Below, one piece after another: positions 20,701-63,042 of a stretch of 64,000 nucleotides of DNA (position 1 is the stretch's first letter; each line of letters begins with the position of its first letter). A program made the translations under genes and the position numbers. A model generated the notes under the pieces. The model saw only the letters and a program-made list of their open reading frames with translations. It was not told the origin of the DNA and did no database searches. The stretch is from Eudorina sp. 2006-703-Eu-15 (Eukaryota; Chlorophyta; Chlorophyceae; Chlamydomonadales; Volvocaceae): positions 180,001 through 244,000 of the forward strand of contig BDSI01000060.1 of NCBI GenBank assembly GCA_003117195.1. The letters are read 5' to 3'.

Positions 20701-23272
20701 AACACCCTCAATCCGCCATCCGACATGCCTTTGGCGCTGCCGCCCGCCTACCCCTACAACCTCGCCCCGCCCCCTCCTCCTCCTCCGCCGCCGCCGCCAC
20801 CACCGCCGCCCTCCCCGCCGCTGGTACGGCCCCGCTACTTCTCCCTGACGCTCACCACCGCCTTGACCCTCGACGCGGCCAGCAAGACCTTCCAAGCCCA
20901 AGTCCAAGCGCTCGCTCGCGACCTGGCCGATGCCCTGGCTAGCCACTTCCGAGTGTCACGAAACCGGGTCCGCATCCTCGCCGTCTACGTCATAAAGACG
21001 ACGGAGCCGGCGGCGCCGCTGCCGCCCGCGGCGCCGCCGGACGGGGACGTCGCGTCGCGGTCCTCAGGGGCCACAGTCGGTATGCGCAGCGGCGGCGGCG
21101 GGCTCCTGTCGTCGTCGCCGGCAGTGGCGGCGCTCAGCGGCGGCGGCTCCGCCGCGGCGACGTCCTTCGCAGCCGTCGACGACGGCGGCGCCGCGGCCGC
21201 CCGTGTGTACCGCGTGGCTGTTGACGTCGCCGTCGACGTGGCGGAGCTGGACGACGGCGACGCCAGCGGCGGTGGCGACGGGTCGGCCTCCGCCGCCACC
21301 GCATCCGCCGCCAGCTTGGTCGCAGATCCGGCGGCGGCGCTCGGCAAGACCTTTACGAGCGCCTGGGAGGTCGTCAATGCCACCGCCAGTGAAACGACGG
21401 CGCAGCCGCCGCCAACCCGAGTCCCACCCGGAGTGCCGCCGGCGCCGCTGCCGCCGCCGCCGCCGCCGGTTGATATATCCGCGCCGCCGGCGGCGCCGCC
21501 GCCGTCGCTGCCGCCTGTGTACCCGTCGCCGTCGGCCCCACCGGCGCCTTCTCCGCCATCGCCGCCACCGCCGCCGCCGCGGAGCAGATCGCCCCGTCCG
21601 TCGCCGTCGCCGCCGCGGCATCCCTCGCCGGCTCCACCGGCTCCGGCTCCGTACAGCACAGGCGGCGGCGCCACCAACGGCTCCGACAACAGCGGCCCGG
21701 TCCCGCCGCTGTTGTCGCCGTCGCCACCGCTGAACGCGCAGTCTCCCGACGGCGGCGCCTCGAACCCTGCCGCCGCCAACCTGCCTCCCGGCGCCGCCGG
21801 GACCCCGAAGTCTGGCGGCGGCGACAACAACCAGTACGGCGACGGCGGGGCGACCGACGGCAGCAGCGGTGACCGAAACACCTCCCAGACGAGCCCCGGT
21901 GCGGGTGCGAAGAGCACTAACGGGATGGGCGCGGGCGCCATCGCCGCCGCCGTCGTGGTGCCGCTCGCCGTCATCGCCGCCGTTGCTGCGGCCGTCTACC
22001 TATGGCAGCGGACGCCCGCAAAGCGCAGGGTGGGTGATGGTGGTTCTCGTACTGTACGACAGTGTACGAACGCGCGGTCGAGAAAGAAAGGCACCGTGAC
22101 CGTCGAGCTGTCGGCGCGGCCTGACGCCACACGCGCTTCCGCGCCGCCGTCGTGCTAGTCGCAGACGACCCTCGGGGCCGACATCGCCTTCGCACACGTC
22201 GCGGCCCCGCCCCGCCCCATTGCCCCCGAGCCAAACCCCTCCTTCCTTCCATTCGCTCATCCTCTTACCGCGGCTGTCCAACCCCTGCCAGCCTCTTCTG
22301 ACAGCAGTTCTCACCCCGGGCCCCTTCCCCCATCTCCCCCCCGCTGCTCTTCCCCCTTGATGCGCCACACAAACACACACGCGCGCGCATACACAGAGAT
22401 TCGACACTTTCATGACGCCGCTGGAAGTCCGCCAGACGGAAATCGCCGGGGGGCCCTTCGTACCGCCAGGCGTGGCGGCCGATGCCCTGCCGTCGGCCGC
22501 CGCCGCCGCTGGCGACGCCGGCGCCGACGCCGCGCGATCCGGATCCAGCTCCGCGGAGCGCCTCGCCGCCTCGCCGTTCGTGACGTCGCCGCCGTCGCCG
22601 CGGACGTCTTGGAGCTCACCCGCCGGGCCCGTGAATGGCCGCAGCAGCAACGGAATCGGCCGCAGCCCGTCATCCGCCGCCGCCGCCACGGCGGCGGCGG
22701 CGGGCAGCACACCGCCAGGCAACACCGCCGCCGGCAGCCGGTCTGCCTCCAGCCGATTCTTCAGCCGGTCGCTTACTTCAGGTCGGGCATCTACCGGCTC
22801 CACGACACCTAATGGCGGCGGCGGCGGTACCGCCGCCGCCGCCGGGATCGCCGCTGCCGGCGGTCCCGACGGCGCCGTTGCCGCCACTGAGCTCGACGTC
22901 AACTACACCATCCATTTCTCCCCGGCGTTTTACGCGGAGGCGGAGGGCGGTTCGAGTGATTTGTTGGTAGAGGGGCAGCCGGCGGCGACGGCAAGCGGCG
23001 GAGCGCCTGCGGAGGTGGCGGCGGCGGCGCCTCCGCCACCGCCACCACCACCACCACCACCACCACCGCCACTACCACCATCAGACGAGGCAGGTGCGGC
23101 GCAGCCTCAGCATCAGCAAAAAGGCGCCGGAGCGGGGACCCAGGGAAACCGACTGCCGTCGCCGTCGTCGGTTGCTGCTTCCCCGCCGAGAGGGCTCCAG
23201 GGTGGATCCGAGCAGGGGTTGGGCGCCACGGCCACGGCCGCGGCGGTGATGACATCGCCACACCTCCCTTGA
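5718..23272 (+). CDS. Giant transmembrane hydroxyproline-rich glycoprotein
   Basis: Five exons: 5718-7197, 7909-13788, 14240-17570, 18169-22029 and 22397-23272, about 5,140 residues. The start is the first ATG in the open frame. The order is: Gln/Arg-rich N-terminal region of about 400 residues; hydrophobic helix ([17 protein letters not shown]) acting as signal peptide or signal anchor; shaft 1 of PPSP/SPPPP repeats (about 1,900 residues); module 1; shaft 2 with five 47-49-residue repeats; module 2; shaft 3; module 3; a short linker; a membrane helix at 21937-22005 followed by KRRR; a cytoplasmic tail of about 290 residues. Introns 2 to 4 are phase 0 and intron 1 is phase 1. Three single-base frame shifts inside C-runs (12588-12600, 13037-13052, 14854-14866) must be corrected to keep one frame. 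The shafts resemble extensin, pherophorin and agglutinin-type wall proteins. I do not recognise the whole protein as a named family. Confidence 0.75.
6832..6930 (+). repeat. Gln/Arg-rich tract before the signal-anchor helix
   Basis: CAG-rich sequence encoding runs of Gln broken by Arg and Glu, ending in six Arg. It immediately precedes the hydrophobic helix of the giant glycoprotein. The basic flank would place the N-terminus in the cytoplasm. Confidence 0.7.
7379..7452 (+). repeat. Tandem GGGGGAAGAT/GGGGGAAGCT repeat in intron 1
   Basis: About seven copies of a 10-bp unit (GGGGGAAGAT, with CT variants) inside intron 1 (7198-7908) of the giant glycoprotein gene. Because it is purine-only on the sense strand, it also makes long open frames that are not genes. 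Confidence 0.85.
9621..11352 (+). repeat. 45-bp (15-residue) tandem repeat array in shaft 1
   Basis: Dozens of near-identical 45-bp units encode [15 protein letters not shown] (or ...SPS). The array has higher-order structure. A roughly 200-bp interlude ([32 protein letters not shown]) recurs at about 9783-9975, 10452-10640 and, shortened, 11346-11510. The high identity suggests recent expansion by unequal exchange. Confidence 0.9.
12144..12485 (+). repeat. 15-bp (QPPSP) tandem array in shaft 1
   Basis: About 23 consecutive copies of a 15-bp unit encoding QPPSP. They differ mainly at the third base of the serine codon (TCG, TCC or TCA). The units are perfect pentapeptide repeats at protein level. 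Confidence 0.92.
13681..14484 (+). other. Module 1 of the giant glycoprotein (split by intron 2)
   Basis: A non-proline module of about 115 residues, encoded by 13681-13788 plus 14240-14484. It begins [11 protein letters not shown], has a helix-like FRDFMQLTQ before the intron, a Cys pair (ASCTSL, GVSCDG) and ends [18 protein letters not shown]. The strand-helix-strand pattern suggests an SEA- or ferredoxin-like fold, which is inference. The intron falls exactly after the Gln of LTQ. Confidence 0.65.
13789..13903 (+). repeat. G-rich and TTTAGGG-like repeats at the start of intron 2
   Basis: Three copies of a roughly 20-bp GGTTGGGGTCGGGGCTGAG unit pass into four copies of a 13-bp TTTAGGCTTAGGG unit. 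The latter resembles the plant/green-algal telomere repeat TTTAGGG. Confidence 0.8.
15142..15890 (+). repeat. Five tandem 141-147-bp repeats in shaft 2
   Basis: Five copies (QGPAA motifs at 15168, 15309, 15456, 15600 and 15744), each 47-49 residues. Each copy carries a poly-Pro run, [19 protein letters not shown] and a [20 protein letters not shown] tract. The TSLES segment is a non-proline spot recurring at a fixed spacing along the shaft. Confidence 0.9.
17463..18411 (+). other. Module 2 of the giant glycoprotein (split by intron 3)
   Basis: Encoded by 17463-17570 plus 18169-18411. It begins [14 protein letters not shown], has the helix-like KADFMRAVQ before the intron and [17 protein letters not shown] after it, and ends [16 protein letters not shown]. 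Start, helix/intron position and ending (F-x-TRFGV-x-x-V-x-VT) match module 1, so the two are ancient duplicates. It lacks the module 1 Cys pair. Confidence 0.65.
18063..18160 (+). repeat. CCCTAAA/CCCTAAAA telomere-like repeats in intron 3
   Basis: CCTAAACCCTAAACCCT and, nearer the acceptor, ACCCTAAAACCCTAAAACC. These are short runs of the plant/algal telomere repeat and its Chlamydomonas-type variant, in the opposite orientation to those in intron 2. The run ends a few bases before the CCAG acceptor at 18168. Confidence 0.8.
20830..21390 (+). other. Module 3 of the giant glycoprotein (juxtamembrane)
   Basis: About 185 residues starting [13 protein letters not shown], with a long helix-like [22 protein letters not shown], then [10 protein letters not shown], a Gly/Ser/Ala-rich loop, [17 protein letters not shown] and a final helix ending [13 protein letters not shown]. 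The first half resembles the start of modules 1 and 2, but no intron interrupts it. A poly-Gly/Ala insertion enlarges the middle. Confidence 0.5.
21937..22005 (+). other. C-terminal transmembrane helix of the giant glycoprotein
   Basis: A 23-residue hydrophobic segment ([20 protein letters not shown] then YLW), followed by a basic stop-transfer flank across the exon 4/5 junction (KRR/R). A Gly/Ser/Asn-rich linker precedes it. It indicates a single-pass anchor with the shafts outside and the exon 5 tail inside. Confidence 0.8.
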
Positions 23273-23934
23273 GAGGCGGTGCGTGCGACCTCGGGCTTCC
23301 TGCGCACTACAAGGTTGCGAGACGTCGAGTTAATAGGGTTTTAAGATTTTGCTTAGGGGGCTGTGGTTATGGCGGGGAGGATGCAATAGAGTCAGCTAAG
23401 GGGCTGCTGACGGGGTCTTGGCTTCTGTTTGCGGACCGGGTCGGTGAGATATGGTGAGATCCCTGTTTTATCTGTGATGCGTCAGCAGATATATATGAGA
23501 TACTCTAGCAAATATATAAGCATTGAATGATAACACCGGGCACAGCTTCCACGTGTATGTGTATGTGTGTGTGTGTGGGGGGTATATATGTGTCACTTAT
23601 CCATGTTTGTGCGACATATGGTCCGGGCCCGTACGGTGGCGGCTTTGCATGTCCGCTGTCGCCTGGTCCTTGCTTGGCAGTTGGTTGTCGTTGGCTACAT
23701 ACCGTGTGACTTGCGTGACGGCGGGTTGTCCGGTGCGTGGTCGCACGGCCGTACATCCATGCAGTACAGTATCGTGCAGTGGATGTGTGTAGATGGCTGA
23801 CGAGCGGGCTTTGCCAAAGTCTTGCTGGGGATGCTCGTCTTGGATGTATAGAATCCACGACAGATCCGGATGGTTGGATCCCGCCTGCCTGCCGCTTGAC
23901 CGACCACGCACCGCAACTAACCATGTGCTGTTTG

Positions 23935-23939
23935 TGTAA
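23935..23939 (+). terminator. TGTAA polyadenylation motif (giant glycoprotein gene)
   Basis: A TGTAA motif in TTTGTGTAAG, about 660 bp after the TGA stop at 23270-23272. It is the best candidate 3' end of the transcript. Confidence 0.35.
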
Positions 23940-26741
23940 GTAGCGGCGGAGGTGTCGCAGCACCTTCACAGCAAGGCGGAACGCGATGTGTTTGCCCCCA
24001 GGCTGAACAAACGCGCCGGAAAGCGCGGAGCCCTTGTCTCCACGTGCTCGTGTTCCTTTTGGCGTCTGCAGTCAGCAATTGCACATTTGAGAATAGACGG
24101 GTCATGGCGAACGGGCGGGACCGAGTTAGTTACCGACGGCGCCGCCGCATACATAGGCAAGGCGCAGTTGTAAGCCGCAACGGCTGATACCTCACCGCTG
24201 ATATGGTTTGGGATGGACCAATTTGGGCTCCCTGAATTGTGAGGTGGAGGCGTGGTGGAGGTAGGTGTTGTGGAGGTGATGTGGGAGGCGAGATGGAGGC
24301 GTGATGAGGCCATCGGTCATCATCACCACGGCAGCTAGCTAGCGGGGTAGCTCCGGGCGGCGCCAGGGTCGGTACCTGCTGGGTGGGTACTGGGTAGGTA
24401 CCGCCGAGCGATTGCTGTAATACTGCCTGTCAGGTCGCTTGTCGCGTCATCCCTGGAGTAAACCTCTGCATGGCGCGCGTGCGTGTATGTGTAAAACATA
24501 ACCGAGCCGCAAGGACATGCACATGTGTGGGGGCGCTGAGGACGTGAGGAAGTGGATCACGGGTCACGGGGGGGCACCACGTGCCTGCGCCCCAGCGAGG
24601 ACATGCACATATCTTCCGCATAACATTCTTATCGTGCCAAAGTTTTTTTTGTCTGCACGCGTTTCATGGTTTTCCCACCAACCCTACCCCCACATCGGAG
24701 CCGCCTCCGTTTTTGCTGGTGCCTCATGTACGGCAGAAAATTTTTTTCCGATGAGGGGCGCGAGAAGGATGTCGTACTGTGTCGTACGTACTATGTATCG
24801 GATGATCGCAGTCCACAGCGCGCCATGTGTATACGTCCTCATATAACTCTTAGCAAGGATAATCATCGTCAGGGTGCCCTCGTAGGACGGAGGGGGGGAC
24901 CAAATGGTCGCCGGGTTGGATGACGTCCGATGTCATCAGTTTGTGGTACTGCGATGAACCAACTGGCGTGAAGGAATATTCCTAGATTGACAAACCTAGG
25001 TCCATCGCATGTACCGGTTTCATGTCCACCAATTCTACGTCCGAGTGATGAATGGCTATACCGTACGTTGCCGTACATGTAGGCACTATCGGTTAGTGTC
25101 CGTTGCCGGTACATGTAGCCCCGTGCAACACATGCTAGCACGGCAGCTCGGACGTGGCCGCGAACGACTGCTGCAGATGTCAACTATGTCGCTGTGATGG
25201 GCACGAATGATGGGGTTCGATCCAATCGTACTTCAGCGGTGCCGCCAGATGGCACACCTGCTCGCCTGGCACCGGATTCAATTCACTCATGGCCGTGCCT
25301 ATGCAGGGTGTATTGTTATTATCGGTTCTAAAGGAACTTTCTTGAGGGACCACGATGCCCCACGGAGGCGCACTGGCAAGCCATATGCATGGCCGGACTC
25401 GGCTGTCTGAGCTGTTCGGATGCTGACGAGTCGCATGCTGCCAAAACCTTCGCTCTGAGAACGACGCGCGCGAGCCGTGCGAATAGCTGCGCTCACCAAT
25501 GAGCCGAACCGACAAGCCTTGTGCACGCCTGGGTTTTCAAAGCCGACCTGACAAGCTAGCTAGGGAGTGGTCGCACTGACGAGCAAAACTAGGCAAACTG
25601 CATACGCATATCCTTGCAAGCTAAGGAAATCGGTCATTGCTGCCTTGCTGTCAAAAGTTCTGCCGGCGTCAACGGGCAACAACGAAGCCACAAAATAAAT
25701 CAAGCACGCCACCCTGTGACCAGGAGAGACACCACCCTGTGACCAGGAGAGACATACGTAACACACGCACGCATTCGCCTGTCAGCTGCACCTACGTTCA
25801 GGAAAATGCCCCCTGAAGGACTCGCCTTCCCGATGAGCCTACGAAAGCAGGCGGGTCAGCATACAGTGCGCCCTTCAGTGCTTCACCGACCGATAGTTCT
25901 TTTTGGGAATCTCCAGGTGCATTCATGCAACTCTTTGTGGCAGCTTGGTTACTTGGGTATTGTGCCCTACCTATGGTATTTATATCTAGGCAGGGGAAAC
26001 GGGATGTACCGCACCAAACCGCACTACCGGGGCCAGGTGGTAGATGGTGGCAGGATAAACGGGTCACCGAACCCCACCTATGTAATAATATCTGACAATG
26101 TGCATGTACTCTCTGCTCAGTTTAGGCTTGATAGGGTGGAATAGTGACCTGTCTGGGCTCTCTTTTAACTCGCAAATTTTGAAATTGAAGTTGACGCTGC
26201 AGCCAAGATGTAAACGAGTACTCATACGCTAGTTCACAAAAGTTAGTTGAAGCAGCTGGTTCTTCCTCCGAGCTACGGTCATTTCACTTTCACTTACAGC
26301 GGTAAGACAACGCTGCTCGTGCGATTGACAAAGATGCGCGCGGATGCGCGGCACAATCGTTCACGCTGCAAAGATTATAAGTTTCATGTTTTTCTCTTAA
26401 ACATAGATATGACATGGCTTCTGTTCAGTTTCAGTCAGAGCATCGCTCTCGTGTCAGTTGAAAGCATACGGTATCTGCGACGACATAACCCTAACCTGGG
26501 AAATTAGCTGTTTAATCATATCTTAGAAACCTGAATTGATAGGATCAAGTTGCGTCCTTGTTTGCTGTTAGTCGGCGGGCAAGTGCGACGTGCGGAAATT
26601 GCCGCGAGGCGCGTGCCCTTGGAAGGTAAGCCTACCTCCTTATTTCTTACTCCATAAAAATACACAGGTGATATGATTATGCTATAATGCCTGGCTTGCC
26701 GTCAGGGTATGGTCATGGTGCCTGTATGGATCATTAAACGC
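23940..26741. other. Intergenic region without supported genes
   Basis: I see no conserved protein or RNA gene. Minor features are a GGAGGC/GGAGGT-rich tract near 24240-24300 and a tandem 22-bp duplication (CACCCTGTGACCAGGAGAGA core) at about 25709-25756. Open frames here are short, and many begin with non-ATG codons. Confidence 0.5.
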
Positions 26742-26783
26742 TACGTACAACGAACTGACCCTCGACTAACTTTTCACCTGCAC

Positions 26784-27248
26784 CCCTCCGTTGTCGAATG
26801 CCGTCCCCTAAGGTGCCTTATTTGGCTCATCGGGGTAGCAATAGTAAGGGCACGCAGCTCTGCGCCAACGGTAAGTTCGTTGATATCCGATTGTGCCGGA
26901 TACGTTACAAAAGGGATAATGTCGACCTGGCGGCTACAAAATGACCATCGATGAAACGGCGAGGGAAGCAGGCAGTCGGCTAGCTAGATATATAACTAGA
27001 TCGCCCGAAAGCAATCAAGGGCCTTGCAATTGCGGTATACGGTACAGCTGGACCTCTATCGTTGGACGTACGGCTTATTGTTACTTGCGACCATATCCAG
27101 GTGCAACGAGTGGCACGACTCATCACCTATCGTTCGATAGCTACGGCTGTCAATATCGGGCAAAATCGGATATCATCCGCACGCGTAGGCACACTGACGT
27201 TGGCTTTCCGAGGCCAGCCATGCATCCACCGTCCACCGGCCGACATTA
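26784..27248. other. Copy-A-only segment upstream of gene A
   Basis: Copy B runs directly from TTTTCACCTGCAC into ATAGCGG. In copy A about 465 bp separates the same two motifs. It has no coding potential that I trust. It is either an insertion in A or a deletion in B, and it sits immediately before the TATA-like box. Confidence 0.6.
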
Positions 27249-27261
27249 ACATAGCGGCGTG

Positions 27262-27270
27262 TATATTTAA
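27262..27270 (+). promoter_or_regulatory. TATA-like box of gene A
   Basis: TATATTTAA, 33 bp before the ATG and conserved in position with copy B. The spacing would put transcription start almost at the ATG, so either the leader is extremely short or this is not the functional box. Confidence 0.35.
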
Positions 27271-27294
27271 CCGATTGCACTGCTGTTCATAATT

Positions 27295-45125
<17,831 letters not shown>

Positions 45126-46430
45126 TTGCTGATATTCAAGTTATTAGAACGACGACGAGCGATGGATGCGAAGATGGCAGACATGACCAGCGTTCATTCA
45201 TTCATACATGGCTGGCGTACGAAACGACTGACAGCATACATCGATCCAGCCAGCAGCGATAGCAGCGAGCGAGCGGTACGACTATGTCCACGCAAAGGCG
45301 CCTGCTGGACGGAGTCGTTGCTTGCTTGTTGAGAGGCTGTATGTAGCTAGGTTTTGATAGTTTTAAGGTCTCCGTCGTCGTAATTTCGCGGTCGCTAGCC
45401 GGCCCATAACTTTCGTTGAAGAACGACGAAGCTGCTCGGGCGGGGCATGCATGCGCATGTCACGTATGGCACGCACCCATGAGCTCATCTACGGGATGTG
45501 TGGGCTTATTAACGAATATAAGCCAGAGAACGCACGAAGTCAAGGCGGCGGCGTAAAGTAGCTAGCCTCATACTCACTCTGGGAAAACGGGGGGTCGTCG
45601 GTCAGATGTACAGAGTATGTAGGAAAGGGGGTTGTTACGGAGACCACCTTGCCGGACAGCGCGGCATAGAGTACGGAGATGTACGTAATTCGGAGTTTAC
45701 GGCGGGAGAGACCGGGACCCCAACCGCACTTTGCGGGGACCCCAACCACGTTACCGAGTAGACCGAGCGACGGGGACATACATGGACTACACGGGGACCG
45801 CAATAACGGACTCAACCACAATGGGATATGCACGAGGTTAAGTACGGCTTCGTTCTGTAACAAATTGCGTTGCTTGCTTGACTGCCGTGGCAGTAAAACC
45901 CTCCGGACGGGATTTCACTGGCGGTACTTGCTTTACAAGTCGCTCGACAACCTTCCCATGGTCTCAGCCGCCACGCAAATACTCATTGGCCTACATGTAT
46001 GTCACAAAGCCAACTTCATACGGTACCTTCGCAGCTTGGCCGCCCACCCATATCCAGTGCGTGAGCACCTTCCGACAAAGTAAGGCACATTTCTGTCCAC
46101 ACGCAGGCAAACTAACCCACTCACCTTAGCTTTTTGCTTTCCTGAGTAAAGCCGCTGGATCCAGCATGCCACAGTCCGTATCCCCCGCCACCAGCAGGCC
46201 TACCTCAGCAGCCCAAATTAATACCGGCCACTACATTGGCGGCCTACCTGCAGAGGGCGGCTGGTAATGGAGGTAGGTGGTATGGTCAGCACGCAGCCTG
46301 TCCATGTATTTCTTGTCCATCCAGTCAGTTGTAAGCTTGCAAATTATCTGCATCTGATACGGTTTCCATGAGAGGCTATCCTGGCGCACTACGAAGCTGC
46401 TGGTGTATTAGTTGGCCGGTATATCTGGCT

Positions 46431-46720
46431 GCACCGGATCCGAAAATGTTTAATTTTCCGGACCTCCCCACGCACCCCCAAAATAAACCTGCGAAATTTG
46501 ATTTACTGGACGCTGTAGAGAGCCAGAAATCGGCCCTGGCAATTTTTTTCCAGCCGACTACGAAACGGGCCTGGAAAAAAATCTGCAGGTAGGCGCAGGA
46601 GTGATTCCTTCATTGCACACCTGTCCACCGCCAAAAAACACACGGATAGATAGATGCCGTGTCCCCGATTCCCGGTTACCCTCCCATATGCATCCGCGAC
46701 GCATGCATGCTTAAGGCGAT
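46431..46720. mobile_element. Fragment related to the hAT-type MITE, inverted
   Basis: Aligns in reverse orientation with the middle and left part of 41454-41959. Shared blocks include CACCTGTC-ACCGCCAAA and GTTACCCTCCCATATGCATC. No terminal inverted repeat is seen at its ends. Confidence 0.6.
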
Positions 46721-47638
46721 TAAGTCCTTCAAGAATGAGTTGTTAGACTCATGGCACAGGCGATGCCCGCCCATGAATCCCTATCGTTGCTGTGTGTAGT
46801 AGCAGTGGCCCTGCTGGTGTACAAAAAGCGGTCAAGAGAGATTTGATTGATTCAAGCAGATGCAAAGAATAAGGGGCGCCATGTACGGGTTACAACTGCA
46901 TGATTTTTGTGGGGAATGCTTGCGGGGGTGGCCAACGGCGGCTGTACGTATGCATGCAGGCCCATCCGACGGTGAGTGCTGCCGGAGGAACACCACGTCA
47001 TCCCAACATTTCACCTCACTGCTTAGCAACATGGCCCCACCGTTTCAAACAAACGTGACAACAACGCCCACGGAGTGCCATCACAGGCGGACCATCTCGG
47101 GGGTCGGGGGCGGGACGGAGCTGTGATGGACGTACGCACGTAGCTATGGGCGGGGGAGTTATTGGGACGCGGACAGGAGATAGATCAGCAGGACTGTACG
47201 GAACTGTATGGAACCCAGATGTATGGTCGAAGCATGCAGAACAAAGGATCCTGCCGCCGGACAACGCACGGAGCACTGAGCGACGGAGGACACAGGCAAG
47301 ACCATCCACCCACAGCGCTGCAGCAGGCCATGACAGGTGCTGTGCGTGTAGTGGTCCTACCTGGAGGGATCCCAGATAGATAGATCGGTCGCATCAGCTT
47401 AAAAGAGTTTCAGTTCAGAACATATATATATATATATTGTACTGCCTGCCGCGGACCTGCTAACGAACATCACCAACCCTTCCTTAAAGGGGCCGTTGGC
47501 ACTGTCCGGCATCGTCATGCCGTCGCACATGTCGTGGGCCTGGGCTGATGTCGGACGGAGTGCGCCGCCTCGATACCGTAGGGCCGAAGGAGCAAAGGCG
47601 GGCGGGGGAGGTAGGTGTCAATACCTTCACCTTCTCCA

Positions 47639-48262
47639 GCTCCGATACGGGCGGGTGTGGCTGCCTGCGCGGCGGTGTTGCATCGTGCCAGTGCCCCTAT
47701 GCCGGGGAACGGATTACAGCTCCGATACGGGCGGGTGTGGCTGCCTGCGCGGCGGTGTTGCAACGTGCCAGTGCCCCTATGCCGGGTAACGGGCCTTGAG
47801 CCACACCACACTCCTCCTTGCCCGTCCCTACACAAGCCAACCCTCGCTGGGAAACAGCCAAGCCCCGCGTGCCGGCCGCCGCCGAGCTCCATCCCCGCCA
47901 GCGTGGATGCGTACACGGCGTTGCTGCAACGTGCTGTTGCGTACAAGATCGGGGACGTATCGCGCAGGTAGTATCCGCGGGTGTGGCTGCTTGCACGACG
48001 GTGTTGCATCGTTCCGTTGGGTCGGTGAAGTATCGCGGACGGATCGTATTGCTGATATGGGCGGATGTGGATGCGCGCACGGCGGTGTTGCACCGTGCGT
48101 TCCGTTGCGCATTGGATCGGGGACGGTTTACTTTGCTGATATGGGCGGGTGTGGCTGCGTGCACGCCGGTGTTACATCGTTCCGTTGCGTTTTGGATCGA
48201 GGTCGGGTTTCATGGCTGATGTGGTCGAGTCTGGCAGCCTGCACGGCGGGTGTTGCTGCCTC
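47639..48262. repeat. Degenerate minisatellite with a unit of about 78 bp
   Basis: Core GCGGGTGTGGCTGC followed by GCACGGCGGTGTTGCATCGT recurs about seven times. The first two units are nearly identical (from 47641 and 47718) and later ones diverge. It keeps several frames open, but no protein is implied. Confidence 0.75.
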
Positions 48263-48910
48263 CTAATGACTACGTGCAGCGACAATGTTCTCGATCAAGC
48301 CATTCGTAAAATGGCCCGAAGGGATCGCACACAGAACCGCGGCGGACACACCTTTGTCCGTCCATTTGTCGTTGCAACCTATTCTTGTCATTTGACATTC
48401 CTTAAGTGCAATTGCGTTACGCATCACAGGCCAGGCAAACCAATGGCTGTCACAACTCGACGACCATGTACGACCCAAGGCTGAAAAGTCAACTTGGAAG
48501 ACGTCAACACACGCTGTAATACAGGTTATTAAACAGTAACAAATTCGTCTCGGAACGGTCTTGGTTTCATTGGATCCAGCAAGATGTTTCCGAGCACTAT
48601 CCGCACAGAGCAGGTTCCATTTGATGAGACTAGAAAGTATTTAGAAACATTTAGGAATACGCTATTGCGTTCACAAAAAAGAGTCCTGGAACTCGTGTAT
48701 CCTCTTTTGGTCGCTCCGTCCACGGACAAGTAACCTGTGGAATTGGTAGTGATTCACGCCAGCAACCTGGTCTTCAGATAGAGTAATATATTTCAGATTA
48801 ATTTGTCGGGGTTATGCATCCGTATGCCAGGGGTTCCGAGGGGTTATACCACCGTCCGTAACGTACAACGAGCTGACCCTCGACTAACTTTTCACCTGCA
48901 CATAGCGGTG

Positions 48911-48918
48911 TATATATA
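48911..48918 (+). promoter_or_regulatory. TATA-like box of gene B
   Basis: TATATATA, 41 bp upstream of the ATG, in sequence conserved with gene A. Copy B keeps the conserved upstream block directly attached, without the 465-bp segment present in A. Confidence 0.35.
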
Positions 48919-48951
48919 TGACCGATTATTGCAGTACTGCTGTTGATAAAA

Positions 48952-63042
<14,091 letters not shown>

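Larger units (their letters stand above)
45126..48859. other. Spacer between genes A and B
   Basis: Contains the 3' UTR of gene A, where shared sequence ends near 45290, a MITE-related fragment (46431-46720) and a minisatellite (47639-48262). The rest, including 48263-48850, shows no gene I can support. Confidence 0.5.

Noticed and set aside
26247..26507. Short frame with SGKTTLLVRL resembling a P-loop
   Set aside because: Single isolated match in an 86-codon frame, with no Walker B or flanking ATPase sequence and no paralogue. Likely chance.
46951..46980. Possible 12-nt microexon in the spacer (GCAG/GCCCATCCGACG/GTGAGT)
   Set aside because: Splice-like ends by chance. Gene A already ends at a stop conserved with gene B, and copy B has no counterpart.
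48529..48729. Minus-strand 66-codon frame in the A/B spacer
   Set aside because: No ATG start, no recognisable domain and no splice partners found.
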